64,000 bases of DNA, taken from positions 124,001 to 188,000 of the forward strand of contig WNNJ02000563.1 in the NCBI GenBank assembly GCA_012934845.2, written 5' to 3'. Below the pieces are notes generated by a model. The model ran no database searches. It was not told where the DNA came from and was given only the letters and a program-made list of their open reading frames with translations. This DNA comes from Pomphorhynchus laevis (taxonomy: Eukaryota; Acanthocephala; Palaeacanthocephala; Echinorhynchida; Pomphorhynchidae). Below, piece by piece: positions 10,332 to 21,564 of the stretch. The position numbers and the translations under genes are program-made. Positions within the stretch are counted from its first letter, which is position 1. The number at the start of each line of letters is the position of its first letter.

Positions 10332-10543
10332 AACGTATACCGCTATTGAAGGGCATCGAAGACAAATTTCCTCGTATCAATCAATTCAGGTACGCGGATG
10401 ATGGTAATTTAGTCGGTGAACCTAATCAAATCTACAATTCATTCAAATTTCTATGCGAACACGGATCTGCTTTTGGATTCAATATAAATAAGGAAAAGTG
10501 TGTGCTGCTAACTACACTTGATAAAGCCTCTGCTATGTACTAA
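9710..10543 (+). CDS. Chimeric ORF: LINE-A RT palm fused in frame to a second, unrelated LINE RT end
   Basis: A single open frame of 277 residues. Residues 1-207 are LINE-A RT with its own YADD box (YADDTTALF). From about residue 208 the sequence changes to PLLKGIEDKF and a second YADD box (FRYADDGNLVGEP), belonging to a different LINE class whose remaining C-terminus follows at 10592-11810. The join keeps frame at the codons for KRI/PLL. Template switching by an RT, or insertion followed by deletion, could produce this. The second RT lacks its own motifs A and B, so two complete RTs are not present. Confidence 0.85.
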   Translation: MEQFCRDNIHRLVVAVFLDFAAFDRISIPFVISSLRSLGLPARIVNRVEILLYTKRFYYEDDPDARQFYPITGVPQGSPLSPILYLAASIELYKKFKRDQHIVVYADDTTALFSGRRCKDVVSDISHFFTRLKDQLPISNLVLNSSKSQVVVFNGAPVTKKKLKRLALSALSSIFASEPLPTFTSQVKYLGFTVTVKWSAKADLDRLKRIPLLKGIEDKFPRINQFRYADDGNLVGEPNQIYNSFKFLCEHGSAFGFNINKEKCVLLTTLDKASAMY

Positions 10544-11870
10544 CTATTTAAAGACACAGGAATAAAAATCGCCGTCGATGGAACCATAGTATTGGGTGCT
10601 CCGATCGGTGATAATAATTATATTCACAAAACGATAAGCTCCAAAATTTCTAAATACTGCTTACTTGTTGATCGTTTAGCTGACGTCGGTGTTATTGATT
10701 TACAGGTAAGCTATGCTAGTATGACCAGAGCTTTGCAGCATAAATATATACACATGCAACGAACGACGAATTGCTTAAATAGCTGGTTCGAAGAATTAAA
10801 TGATATTATTCAGCGTCGCTTTGACGAACTTTTAAATTTGAACTCAACAAATGACAATTCAATGTGGCCATTATTTTCGCTTCCATTAAGATATGGTGGT
10901 CTAGGCATAGTTGACCCACGAGTCACAGCGCGAGTAGAGTTTGAAAACTCTGAGAAGCTATGTCTTTCTTATTTAGCCGGCTTGTATTGGGTTGAGTTAA
11001 AGGCGGATCAAGATAAGTATATTTCCCAGATACGCACATCAAAAAACGAGATGTACAAATCCCTACCTATGGATAAGCTATCTGATTTAGATAAAACGGC
11101 TAAATGCATATTGGAGCAACTACAAGTCAAGGGTGCTTCATCATGGCTATCCACGTATCCTACAAATGACCGTTGTACTCGCCTTAATAATATGGACTTT
11201 CGGGATTCAATTGGAGCTTGGTACAATAGACTGTCTCGTGATGTTCCCTTACATTGCCCATGAGGTGAACGAACATTACTGGCACACTCATTAACTTGTC
11301 CAAATGGAGGTCATCCTTCGATTAGACACGATTTGATTCGTGATATATTATCCAACACCATGACCGAAATTTGCGATAATGTCCAGACAGAACCATTATT
11401 GAAATCAGTTCACCATAGTATTGTGTTCCAGCGCACAAACACTTCTAGAGATCATGATGCACGTTTAGACATTGCTTGCTATGGATTTTACGGATATCGT
11501 TCTGAGCGAACTTTATTCGATACATGCGTATTCAACGCATTCGCACCGTCCAACCTCTCGAAGTCAACAACGTCCGCCTTTGAATTTCACGAAAAACGAA
11601 AAGCGAAAACTTGCAAGAGAGCGAGTCATACTAATAGAGAGGGCAAATTTTGCGCCATTAGTGTTTTCCTGTTTTGGTGGTGAAAGTAAATCGTCGGTGA
11701 CGATAATTCAGCGCATTGCTCATAAATTGGCAATTAGAAAAAGACACATACGTAGAGGAATTGACACGCCTTCAGTCAACAATTGGTATAATAATAATAG
11801 ATTTTATTAATAATAAATAACATGCAGGATAAATAAATAGAATAAATACACTGATACAGTTACAGTCTAA
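10332..11870 (+). mobile_element. LINE with C-terminal PD-(D/E)XK-like nuclease, 3' half
   Basis: After the second YADD come GAPIGDNNYI, PLRYGGLGIVDP and WLSTYP, a Cys/His finger region (HCP...H-x4-CPNGG-x-RHD), a DARLDIACYGF-like strand and, in an overlapping frame at 11472-11810, a FAPLVFSCFGG block and a basic tail. This order (RT, CCHC finger, restriction-like nuclease fold) is that of RLE-type non-LTR elements; Utopia- or CRE-like families are possible. Open pieces: 10592-11263, 11333-11683, 11472-11810. Stops at 10544 and 11264 and a frame change near 11570 show it is dead. It ends near 11870 in an A/T-rich tail. Confidence 0.7.
10592..11263 (+). pseudogene. RT thumb/linker of the nuclease-type LINE
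   Basis: A 223-residue open piece beginning with MGAPIGDNNYIHKTIS, continuing through a helical region to LPLRYGGLGIVDP and on to WLSTYPTNDRC, WYNRL and the start of the Cys/His finger (PLHCP). These blocks are typical of the region between RT and nuclease in this LINE class. It is separated by one stop (10544) from the RT end upstream and by one stop (11264) from the finger and nuclease piece downstream, all in the same direction. Confidence 0.7.
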
Positions 11871-12006
11871 ATCTTCTTCATAGATATTTGACACTCTTCA
11901 AATGCAAGCCCGTTTTCTTCAGAATTATAGCCTCAAATCCATGGGGATCTGAGCCCCCCCCAACCAATCCAACACGCCGCCTTGCGACTGAACCACCCGG
12001 GGTCTT

Positions 12007-14301
12007 TCACCCCCCCCGAAGAGTCCAGTCGGTGCGGACTATGCTGGGTAAACGCGAGACGAGGAGCTTGAGAAACCTTAGTCTTTGTTCTGGGGGACGT
12101 CCTCTTGAAAAGAAAACTAATCCCGGGATAGCCCAAGTACCCCAGAGGCGCACTTGGGATTTCTCTTTCAATGACAGATGTTGGGCCCGTTTCAGGGCCC
12201 ATCTAGCTCTCTTCAGGATACGTTTTAGTCTATCCAGGTCAGCTTTCGCTGACCAGCTCACCGTAATGGTGAATCCCAGGTATTTTACTCGATTTGTGAA
12301 GGTAGGGAGTGGTTGATTAGTCAGAATGGAAGATAGAGCTGAGAGTGCTAATCTTTTGAGTTTTTTCTTTGTCACAGGGGCGCCATTAAAGACAACCACC
12401 TGCGATTTGGAGGAGTTTAAAACAAGATTGGAAATGGGCAGCTGATCTTTTAATCTTGTAAAGAAATGGCTGATGTCAGAGACTACATCTTTGCACCTGC
12501 GTCCAGAGAACAGGGCTGTGGTATCATCAGCATATACCACAATATGTTGATCGCGTTTGAATTTTTTGTATAGTTTAATGGAGGCAGCAAGATACAAGAT
12601 TGGAGTAAGTGGGGAGCCTTGAGGCACACCCGTAATAGGATAGAACTGACGTGCATCAGGGTCGTCTTCATAGAAGAATCGCTTGGAGTACAGCAATATT
12701 TCCACCCTGTTAACAATTCTCGCAGGCAACCCGAGGGACCTGAGAGAAGTGATAACAAAAGGAATGGAAATGCGGTCAAATGCAGCCCGAAAAATCAAGA
12801 AAGACAGCCACAGCAAGCTGATGACTGTTATCCTGACAAAACTGTTTCACTTCACCTATTGTTGAATGGACCGAGCGATCTTTTACGTACCCATGAAAAC
12901 CTAGGGATTAAATTTCGCCTATTTAGATGGTCGCGGATTTTACGCGCAAGCGCTTTTTCGTAAATGGAGATGAGGGAGTTTTGAATTGAAATAGGCCGCA
13001 GATCTTTGGGACATGTAATCGACTTTTTTTTAGTTAAAAATACTCGACGGCTAATATTTATGTTAGCAATGTCGGAAGGGGAGGCTAATAGCATTGTTAT
13101 GGCGACTTCCTTTCTTTGACTGTCTGTCAAAAGCTGACAGACACGAGTGGAGAGTGGCGCATGGGTTCTGGAGGTGCCCGGGAGTGGCCCCCATGAGTTA
13201 AGGATATCTGTAACAGATAAGTCCCTACTCCTGAAGTCACCCCAAGGCGGGATTGGTTGGGGAGATTGAGTGGCTCCATAATTATGTAGGGATAGTGACT
13301 CCTTCAAAACATTATCAAGGCCTATACTACCAATCCAACCCAAAGCTCTATCCTTCCAACAGACAAACTTCTCCTTCTTGAATATCTTCCAGAAGGAAGA
13401 CTGAGAAGGGTTAAGGTGAGCGATGTTCGCCTTATCCCTGCTCAGCTGGAACCTATATCTAGTGCTCCAGTATTCATTCGAGATGGACTGCCTGGCGGAA
13501 ACAGAGACATTGGGAAGACGTAGCATTTTAGCTAGGACCTTGAGTTTTGTTGGAGTGGGATTGTATATGCGACCTTTATAGGTAGTCGATAGTATCGCGG
13601 TAGCTTGCGAAGAGAGGTAAGTATTAAATTTGGTCAAACTCTCATTCCCAATTCGGGGGAATAGTTGGATAGCTGCCTGAAAGAAGGCCACCCTGACGGG
13701 ATCAAAGTGGAATCTTCTCCTCAGCAACGTATCTTCCTCTAACCGCCAACGAATTAGGTCATGAGAGGTGGTCTGTTGTTGGCGCGACTGCTCAGTACAG
13801 AAGGGTTTTAACAACCACTTCTTATGAAGCAGTAATATGTCGAGGAGTGAATTAGTTGTTGAGCAATGAAAGGTGGGGGATGGTGGTTTGTGAATAAGAT
13901 ATTCGTTCCTGGCTCTGCGGTTTGCTGCATTAATCCAACGACCAGTTCTGTCGTTGAAATCACCATTTATCGTTCTTACGAAGTGATATAGCTAGACAAG
14001 ATAGGGCAGGACACGAATAGTTTAGAAGGAGGGAAGATCTTAATGAGCATTTAACTAAGGTTAAAAGACCTTGAGATGAAGAGGAGTGAGGAGGCGTTAT
14101 ATACGGAGTGAAGTGGGTGTATATATGCTGAGGGATAAATCGAGTAATGTCCTGGGGGATACGGATAGACCGCGTCTCCTGAAGGACTATAACATCTGCA
14201 TCTCTACCAGATAAAAGTCTAAGGGCAGAAGCACCTCCCGAATTCCACTGAAGAATATTCAGTGAAAAAGGCTCAGGCTTACTCACCATTGTGTTAGACA
14301 A
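12007..14301 (-). pseudogene. LINE-A ORF2, copy 2
   Basis: Three open pieces colinear with the intact ORF2 at 43196-45655. The 5' piece keeps LQWNSG and VIVLQETRS but is cut after CLAISLRKNDK by a deletion that removes the region up to the GDFNDR motif. The middle piece keeps the RT entry (KDLRPISIQNSLISIYEKAL). The 3' piece begins inside motif A (FDRISIPF) and keeps motif B, YADD and the C-terminus. At least two shifts and one deletion separate the pieces. Confidence 0.88.
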
Positions 14302-14431
14302 GTTGGACGGGGGAAGTCAACCTAGACAGAGCTAGGTGCGGGAAGGTCGCCCCTCCCGCCACTAGCCCCATCCAGAATCGTAACCCCCAGGGCAGTATCT
14401 TCATTTCCCTTTGAGGCGCCTTTCTCTTTTA

Positions 14432-15343
14432 TCAGCTTGCCAACCTTGAGGGGTGGAACCGATCTTGCTGATCCACCCTTTTCTTTGATTTCGGACAATC
14501 TTTCTCCGATTGCAACGGAACTGAGGGAGAACTTAGGAACGCCCCAAGGAGGGGTGCTAGCCACTGCTGTATTTGAGAGAATGTATTCTTCCTGTTGTTG
14601 TCCAGCAAGTGCAAAATATCCATGTTGGACATTCTTTCCGATGGCTGCGCGGCAACAGCAGCAAAACTTCTTCCAGTTAAGGGAGCCGAGACTGCATATT
14701 TCATTTTATATTCTCTGAAAATACGACAACGACGTGACCACGCGGGGTGGTCCCTACCACAATTAGTACAGACTGGGGGAGCTACGCACCTCTCCCTTTT
14801 TGACAAAGCGATACAGGATGATTTGCCGCATACTCCGCACGATTTCTCCCGCGTACAGGAGGAGGCCCAGTGCCCCCAGCAGTGGCAGGAGTTACAATGA
14901 GGAAATGTGAAGCAATCTTGATCAACCAAATTGAATCTGAGATTATACCCCATAAAGGGGTTGACTGCATTCCGTGACAAAATATCAGCGTTGTTTAAGT
15001 CCGTACCGCAGAACGCAACAGGTAAGGATTCCCCTGTTTTAGATTTCAATCCGCGGACAGAACTCAACTTGAACGTGTTCCGTAAGAGAACCAAATCGTC
15101 CTCCTCCGAATAAGGAGGGTAATTAGAAATCTTAACAGTTGCCTGTAGGGGCTTTAGCGTTAGAGATCCCAGATGGGACAGATTATTATTGAAAAATGAC
15201 TCATAAGCATCCATTAGTTCATGTGACGAAAATGAGACTTTTAGTTGATTAACGAATGATCGGACCGAATTGAATACTACTCTTCCAGAGTAGTTCTGGA
15301 CGAAGCTACGTAAAAAAAACATTGAAAAGCTTATGCTTTTCAA
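14432..15343 (-). CDS. LINE-A ORF1 (zinc-knuckle Gag-like protein), longest open copy
   Basis: A 303-residue open frame. Residues about 20-140 form an RRM-like segment (VVFNSVRSF, VKISNYPPY, NPFMGYNLRF). Three zinc knuckles follow at about 150-163 (CX2CX4HX4C), 169-186 and 192-206 (CTNCGRDHPAWSRRC), then a Ser/Ala-rich tail with MSNMDILHLLDNN. The natural start probably lies upstream in the overlapping minus frame at 15306-15809, which carries the family block ELPPIPKLKNLAII, so one frame change near 15310-15340 separates the two parts. Function by family: RNA binding and RNP formation. Confidence 0.85.
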   Translation of the reverse strand: MKSISFSMFFLRSFVQNYSGRVVFNSVRSFVNQLKVSFSSHELMDAYESFFNNNLSHLGSLTLKPLQATVKISNYPPYSEEDDLVLLRNTFKLSSVRGLKSKTGESLPVAFCGTDLNNADILSRNAVNPFMGYNLRFNLVDQDCFTFPHCNSCHCWGHWASSCTREKSCGVCGKSSCIALSKRERCVAPPVCTNCGRDHPAWSRRCRIFREYKMKYAVSAPLTGRSFAAVAAQPSERMSNMDILHLLDNNRKNTFSQIQQWLAPLLGAFLSSPSVPLQSEKDCPKSKKRVDQQDRFHPSRLAS

Positions 15344-15794
15344 TTGGCATAACTGAATTAATGATTGCTAAATTTTTTAGTTTTGGTATCGGGGGGAGCT
15401 CCCCCGAGTCAGTAACATAGTTCTTATTAAATTGACTAACCTGCAAGTCCGAAGGGAAAGATGTAGGAGAAGGTACTTTACCTTTACCGTGTGTAATTCC
15501 AGCGGAATCGTTGATTACAGGCACATTTTCATAGGAGCTTTGATGCTCCGACATGCAATAAGCGTTTTCACTTGTGCACATTTTGAGCCAAAAAAATTGG
15601 TATACAACTGGCCCGCTCAATTTCTTTATGCGTTCCGGGTGCCCGTTCTGCTCGCGATCGCCCTGCGCATTGAATAAAAAGTACAATATTTTTTTAAAAT
15701 TATTTGACGCATTAATGCTTTGTTTTGTTTTCATCAATTTTTCTGACAACAAAGTTTTGCACAATGACGGATGATCAAAGAATTCTGTTATTGC

Positions 15795-18050
15795 AACGAA
15801 AATTGACAATACTGCTATGGTAGATCTTCTTATATTGATGAGAATTTTGGGGAATTACTTCCCCCGGTCCCTAAGATTCCAAATTTGGGAATAATCATTT
15901 TAAAAAAGCCCTTAGAAAGGCATGTCATATACAACAAATTTCTAAGAGTTTGCACATAATATGAAAAACCGTGTAGTCTTCAACTCAGTTAGATATTTTG
16001 ACAACAGTATAAAACTTTCCTTTGCTACCCAGGACCTCCTGGAGAGCTTTGAGAGGTACTTCGTCGCTAAATTCTGCGACATTGCTGAATTTGAGAGGAA
16101 ACCTATTATAGCCTCCCTAAAAATAGGTAATCTTCCTACACAGATGGAGGAAGAAGATATCTAACTTATTACTAACACTTACAAGATAAAAAACGTACGT
16201 CCCCTGTTGGGGAGGAACGATCTACCAATTAATGTTGGATTATGCTACGCCGTCATAGGGCAGGCTGAACTCTTAGAAAAATCCGTCTGCAACCACTTTA
16301 TGGGGTTTAACCTCAAATTTAAAGTAGTTGGCAAGGAAGAATACATCTACCCGCACTGTAGCAGGTGTCACAAATTGGGGCACTGGGCCTCCAGCTGCAG
16401 TGCGGTCCAGTGATGTGGGAAATGTGGTAATGAAGATTGCCCCTCCGCCTAGTCCTCGCTTTCATGAACAAATAATCTGACCTGCTCCAACTGCGGAGGA
16501 GCGCATCCAGCGTGGAGCAGGAAATGCCAGCATTTCAAAAAAGATCAGTCTTTATTCATCAAACCCTCCAGGCCGTTTAAGCCGGTACCTGATTCTTTTT
16601 CTCAGGCAGCAACCAGGATGTCCAACAGTGAGCTGTTGTCGATTATGGATCAGCGTTTGGTTTCGTTTCAAAGAGAGGTCCAAGCGTTGATAGCGACCTC
16701 TACCTGTACTTTACAGGCTTTTATTAAGCCTGCAAAGTACAAATCGGCTGCATCATTTTCTACTGTTGCCGTTGCTCAGAGGATAAGCGATTCAGAAATA
16801 TCACTTATGGTTGAATAGATTCCTCACATAAGAGGGTTGAGAGCTTTATACTTATGGCAATCATAGCTATAAATCCGAATTCAGTATTACCGGCCTCAAC
16901 AGTTATACCAGCTTCTAAAAAAAGAAGAGGGCTCGGCTCATCCAGTCCCCCAATCAAAATTCGAAAACTACTGAAGGCTAAGAGAGGAAATAAAGATATT
17001 GCCCTGGGGCAAGTACCTACCCTGGATGGATCTAGTGGTAGGAAGGGCAACCTTCCGGTAGAGGCACAGATGTTATAGTCCTTTAGGAGACGCGGTCTAT
17101 CCGTATCCCCCAGGACAATACTCAATTTATCTCAAAGCATATATGTTCCCACTATACTTCGTACATAACCCCACCTCACTCCTCTTCTTCTCAAGATGAG
17201 TGAGGTGATTTACCGTTCTCACTCTGTAAGAACGGTAAACGCCTCAGTCTAGCCAATGTCTACATACGTCCAGGGGAGATTCACAAGAACCGTGACCTTC
17301 TGGATAGTATTATTGACAGCGGCTATGACATGATACTTGGAGTTTTCAACGACAGAACTGGTCGTTGGATCAACGCATTTGTTCACAGAGCTAGGAACGG
17401 TTATCTTATTCACAAACCCCCATCCCCTAATTTTCACTGCACATCAACAAATTCTATCCTCGACATTTTACTGCTTCACTCGAGGTGGTTGTTAAAACCC
17501 CTCTGCACGAAGCAGTCGCGCCAGCAATTGTCCACCTCTCATGGCCTAATTCGTTGGATAATTGTGGAAGATATGTTGCTTCGAAGGAGGTTTTACATTG
17601 ATCCAATCAGACTGGCCCTCTTTCAAGCGGCTATTCAACTCTTTCCTCAGAATAGGAAATGAGAGTCTGACCGAATTTAATACCTACCTTTTTTCGCAAG
17701 CTACCGCGATTTTATCGACTACCTATAAAGGTCGTATATACAATCCCACTTCAACGAAACTCAAGGTCCTAGCGAAACTGCTTAACCTCCCTAATCTCTC
17801 TGTTTCCGCCAGACAGTTTCTCTCGAATGAATACTGGAGCACTAAATATAGGTTCCAGCTGAACCATCGAGAGGACGTCCCCCAGAGCAGATTCTAAGGT
17901 TTCTTAAGCTCCTCGTTTCTCGTTTACCCAGCATAGTCCGTGCCGATTGGATTCTTCGGGGGGGGGGGTGAAATACCCCAAGTGGTTCAGTCGGAAGGCG
18001 GCGTGTTTGATCGGTTGGGGGCCAAGATTCCCCTGGATTTGAAGCCATAA
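15795..18050 (+). mobile_element. LINE-A copy 3 (internally deleted)
   Basis: ORF1 remnants are at 15830-16818, including NSVRYFDNSIKLSF, the knuckle CSRCHKLGHWASSC and MSNSELLSIMDQRL. ORF2 is reduced to part of the endonuclease (17060-17900), with a second small deletion near 17200 and N of the GDFN motif context changed to GVFNDRTGRW. At about 17866 the sequence jumps from FQLN to the very C-terminal region (EDVPQS..., then the D-L-K-P-stop end near 18050), deleting the whole RT. Incapable of autonomous movement. Confidence 0.88.
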
Positions 18051-18600
18051 AAGTTGGAAAGGCGCTGAAGATTAGAGAAAGAATTTTTGTTTGCTAACAG
18101 CCTACTGAACTGAATGTTTTGACTTTTTTATGTATTTTATTTATTTTGTGTGATATAACAAATTCTTTAATTTAATTTAATTTTCTTTTTCTATTCCTCT
18201 CGATATTAAAACGCCCTGAACAAAATATATTTATCTAGATAACAATATTTATTTATAAAAATAAATATATTTATATATTAAAAATATATAAGTATATTCA
18301 TATTAATTAAATTTTATAAAATCTTAAATAATGATTATTTATTATTGATAATTATTTAGAAATATATCCATCATGATCTGTATTTTGTATTTTTAAATAG
18401 TCAGAACAATCGGGTATAGTTGAACGCCAGCGAAAATTGTTTTAATATTTAGCTAGAAACTGTTAGCATCTTTAAAAATTCACAATTTTTTTAATTTCTG
18501 AAAATGCTAGTAGTTTTTATCAAAATATCAAAATATTTTTTGTCGTCGTTTAACTATACCGATTCTTCCTGGATATTTAAAAATTTATTATTATTTAATT
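18051..18600. other. AT-rich non-coding stretch
   Basis: Strongly A/T-rich downstream flank of LINE-A copy 3, with runs of TTTATTT and TAAATATATTT. I see no gene, RNA or structured repeat. Confidence 0.5.
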
Positions 18601-18665
18601 AATTTATTTGTCATTATTTAATTAATTTATAAGTAGTATAAAATACGTGGACTCAGTTAGTTGAG
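18600..18665 (+). mobile_element. Short PLE 3' terminus remnant
   Basis: ATAAAATACGTGGACTCAGTTAG matches the extreme end of the permuted PLE tail (as at 24495-24520). Only the last tens of bases are present, in plus orientation. Confidence 0.5.
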
Positions 18666-19630
18666 TTCACGTATCAAAATCTTCTTATGACCGCATAGCA
18701 TTGTTTACATTAGAATTATCGAATGAATTCTATATCACTTTTTTATATGCAACCTGAATTGTATCTAATTAAAAGCCTCTTGTGTATGGAGAGCATCTGC
18801 CTAAGGATATAATTAAAAACTCTGTCCAATACTTCAACTTCGTCACAAACATTTATCAACATGGGCTGCCGATTCTGATAACAGAATTGCTGTTTTCTAC
18901 CACATGCTCTCAATCGTAGAATTCGTTGCACGATATTTACCTTTAAAAATAGTGCAACCTATGTTATAAGGAACGACATTCGCACGATATCACTGCTTCC
19001 AGAGTTTATTTGATTTAAACATAATGTTGATACACTACCGGATTTTATACCATGTATATTCTTGGTATTCACAGTTTTCCCTAGCATATCCTGCCAATTC
19101 AGCAGGATATGATTCAGCAGGATATAATTGTCCATTATTTTCCCTTAAGAAATATAAAAGAAGAAATAAGGAAATGTAGAAAGGAATAGAAGTGAAAATA
19201 TCAACTAATGTATGTTGTGTCAACAACTTTATGCCTATGTATCTACAGAGCAAAAACAATTATTTGATTTTATACTAGGGGTTAGTGATAGTGTTATATC
19301 TACATACACTTCAGATAGCACTTCAGTTCGTAAATAAATAATCACATATGTCTCACTGTTATTTCATTTCAATTAGCATGAGCCGCATCCATTCGATGGC
19401 TGGACATACGACAGAATGGTATTTGCACTAAAAATTCTTGTTCTATTTTCTAAAATTCTTATTCTTGGTAATATGACCTCTGTCAGAAATACTGAAACTA
19501 TGTATTATTGGTTACGACTTTACCATTATTTTTTCTTATTTTCAAACAAGTTTGATGAATTATTAATTCTCAAAAAAGGGAGAAGTTTGCATCCCAAGGT
19601 GTTTACACTTTAAAATGTAAACTGCTTCAC
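18666..19630. other. Non-coding stretch
   Basis: No convincing gene. A short minus-strand ORF at 18743-18931 is discussed under rejected items. The tandem-like words CAGCAGGATAT near 19100-19125 are minor. Confidence 0.4.
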
Positions 19631-19634
19631 GTGA

Positions 19635-19850
19635 TCACGTTTAAGAGACCAGGTAATGGCCAATAGCTAGGTCGCGTAGCGCGTGGAGTGAAGGTGGTAG
19701 ATCTTTATAGATCTTGTTCCAGCCTGCAACCGCCTTAAGCAGGGCAGCCCCCTGTCAGATGCTGCTGAATGGCCCGTTGTAAGTTTAGTCTGAGTCAACT
19801 AAACTAGGTGGCGACACCGAAAAAGCAACGTTAAAAATTATGACTTAAAA
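19635..19850 (+). other. GC-richer leader upstream of the permuted PLE
   Basis: Unusually GC-rich for this window. It contains several perfect small hairpins: AGATCT-TTAT-AGATCT, AGTTTAGT with ACTAAACT, and a CACGTGATCACGT palindrome. It immediately precedes the first PLE ORF and may be the element's 5' untranslated region or an unrelated structured repeat. I could not fold it into a known ribozyme by eye. Confidence 0.4.
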
Positions 19851-19855
19851 GTTAC

Positions 19856-20738
19856 ATGTACTCAACCAGATTGGAAAAATACGTGAGTACTAATGATTTC
19901 AATTTTAGATTTTTTAAATGTAACAGAAAAAATTGTATAGTTTGTGATGTTATAAATAATAATAATTGTATTGTAAGTAATACGACAAACAAATGTTTTT
20001 CATTAAATATTAATAATAATTGTAACTGCAATACCGCAGGTGTAGTGTATCTAATACAATGCACATGTGGATTGCAATATATAGGAAAAACATATCAAAT
20101 GTTAAAAACTAGGTTTAGGCAACACATATATAATATACAGCATAATAGTCAAACTATATTTCATAAACATGAGATTAATAGGACATGATATTAAAAACTG
20201 TAAATTATTTATTTTAGAACATATTATCGAAGAAAACATTTCAATATTAAATCAAAAACTATTAGAAAAAGAAGACTTTTGGATTAAAACGCTTAATTCC
20301 ATGTACCCATTAGGATTGAATGATGTCGTACAAGGAATTAGCGGAAGTAGTATAATGCTTAATAAACAACTATATTATAATAATCCGGGTAAACGCAAAC
20401 CAAGAAGTCATGGTGATAAACGGAATAGGAAAAATAGAGTTAAAAATATTAAAAAAGATATGTATACAAATGAACAATTAGAAATATTAAAACAACTTTT
20501 AAGAGATAATAAGCTAAAAGATCTTTATGTAAATATAAGAAGTTTTTCTAAAGATATCATATGTTCAATAAATCAAAAATTAATTAACGACTATGATAGG
20601 CTAAGTTGTATAATAGACAGTTATTGTAAAAGTCTTAGTTTTGATAAAATTAATGAACATATATGTACCCATAATCTAGAATTAATTGAAAATTGTGAAT
20701 TAAGAAGCTGCTATCAAAAGGGTATAAATATAGATTAA
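19856..20738 (+). pseudogene. PLE zinc finger, GIY-YIG endonuclease and linker
   Basis: Two overlapping open frames (19856-20188, 20169-20738). Residues 22-30 of the first form a Cys finger (C22, C27, C30), with further Cys at 56 and 58. The GIY-YIG core is VVYLIQC (63-69) and QYIGKT (74-79), with the family Arg at 86 (KTRFRQH). The second frame begins just after and contains the end of the nuclease fold, EDFWIKTLNSMYPLGLND, with the metal-binding Glu. A basic linker (KRKPRSHGDKRNRK) follows. One frame change at about 20175 breaks continuity. Role: target-site nicking for PLE retrotransposition. Confidence 0.85.
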
Positions 20739-21518
20739 ATAATAACAACGACAAAAATAAAATTTACAATTCGTTATATAATAACTTAAATGATTACTTT
20801 AGTTAGCTGATTAATAATAAAAGCTTGAATATATCTAAGATAAACATTTGGAAAGATTATATATTTGATAAAATTAAAAATAAAATGAAAATAACAAACA
20901 ATTATAAAAGGAAAGATAAAATTAATAAAGATATGTATAACGAACTTACTAAATTAAAGGATAACTATATAATAACAACTATTGACAAAGCTAGTAATAA
21001 CTTTGTCTTCATATGCAAAAAGCTTTATTATGATATACTAATGAAAGAGGTTAATTCTAATGATTTAAATGTAAATCCAACATATGAAAGGTAGTGAGTT
21101 GAGTTTTGAAACAATTATTACAAGTCACTTTTCTATAATGGATAAAAAGGGTATAAAGGTAGAATCAGATAATAAAACTATACCTATATTATATTGGAAT
21201 CCAAAATTACATAAAAATCCAATAAAACCTAGGTTCATATGTAGTGTTTAAAATGTACATTAAAACCGCTTTCGGTTTATATAAATAAAATACTTAAAAT
21301 AATTAATGCATACTTCAAATAATCTTGTAGGATAATCGAAATTAATACTGGTATGAAACACTATTTCAGTATTAATTCTACAAAAGAATTTTAAGAACAC
21401 ACAGAAGGAATAAATTTTCAGAATATAAATACGTACGATTTTAGTACGCTTTATACAAGTCTAGATTTGGCAGATATTAAAGATGCATTAGAAAAATTAA
21501 TTAATCTTATATTCGGAA

Positions 21519-21526
21519 AAATATAT

Positions 21527-21562
<36 letters not shown>
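21519..21562. repeat. (TA)n microsatellite inside the PLE RT, copy 1
   Basis: A run of about 20 TA/AT dinucleotides replaces the short segment that in copy 2 (near 23325) reads RYTYICYNNYN. Read in frame it yields alternating Tyr and Ile. Confidence 0.9.

Positions 21563-21564
<2 letters not shown>

Larger units (their letters stand above)
11889..15800 (-). mobile_element. LINE-A copy 2
   Basis: Minus-strand copy. ORF2 pieces are at 12007-12816 (RT palm to near C-terminus, with TGVPQGSPLTPIL and YADD), 12852-13814 (linker and RT entry) and 13960-14301 (endonuclease start). ORF1 is at 14432-15343 and continues in a second frame toward 15800. ORF2 ends with the D-L-R-L-stop form of the family C-terminus. 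It lies tail-to-tail with the chimera ending at 11870 and head-to-head with copy 3 at about 15800. Confidence 0.9.

Noticed and set aside
11933-12202. ORFs on the strand opposite or out of frame with LINE-A C-termini (also 43185-43469, 17842-18048)
   Set aside because: They are shadow or shifted frames of the LINE-A ORF2 end.
18743-18931. Minus ORF of 62 codons resembling an HTH segment of insect mobile-element proteins (INVCDEVEVLDRVFNYIL)
   Set aside because: The resemblance is loose, there is no companion domain, and the flanks have stops; not enough to call.
19635-19850. HDV-like ribozyme or tRNA-derived SINE
   Set aside because: I could not lay out the nested double pseudoknot of HDV ribozymes or A/B boxes at proper spacing.
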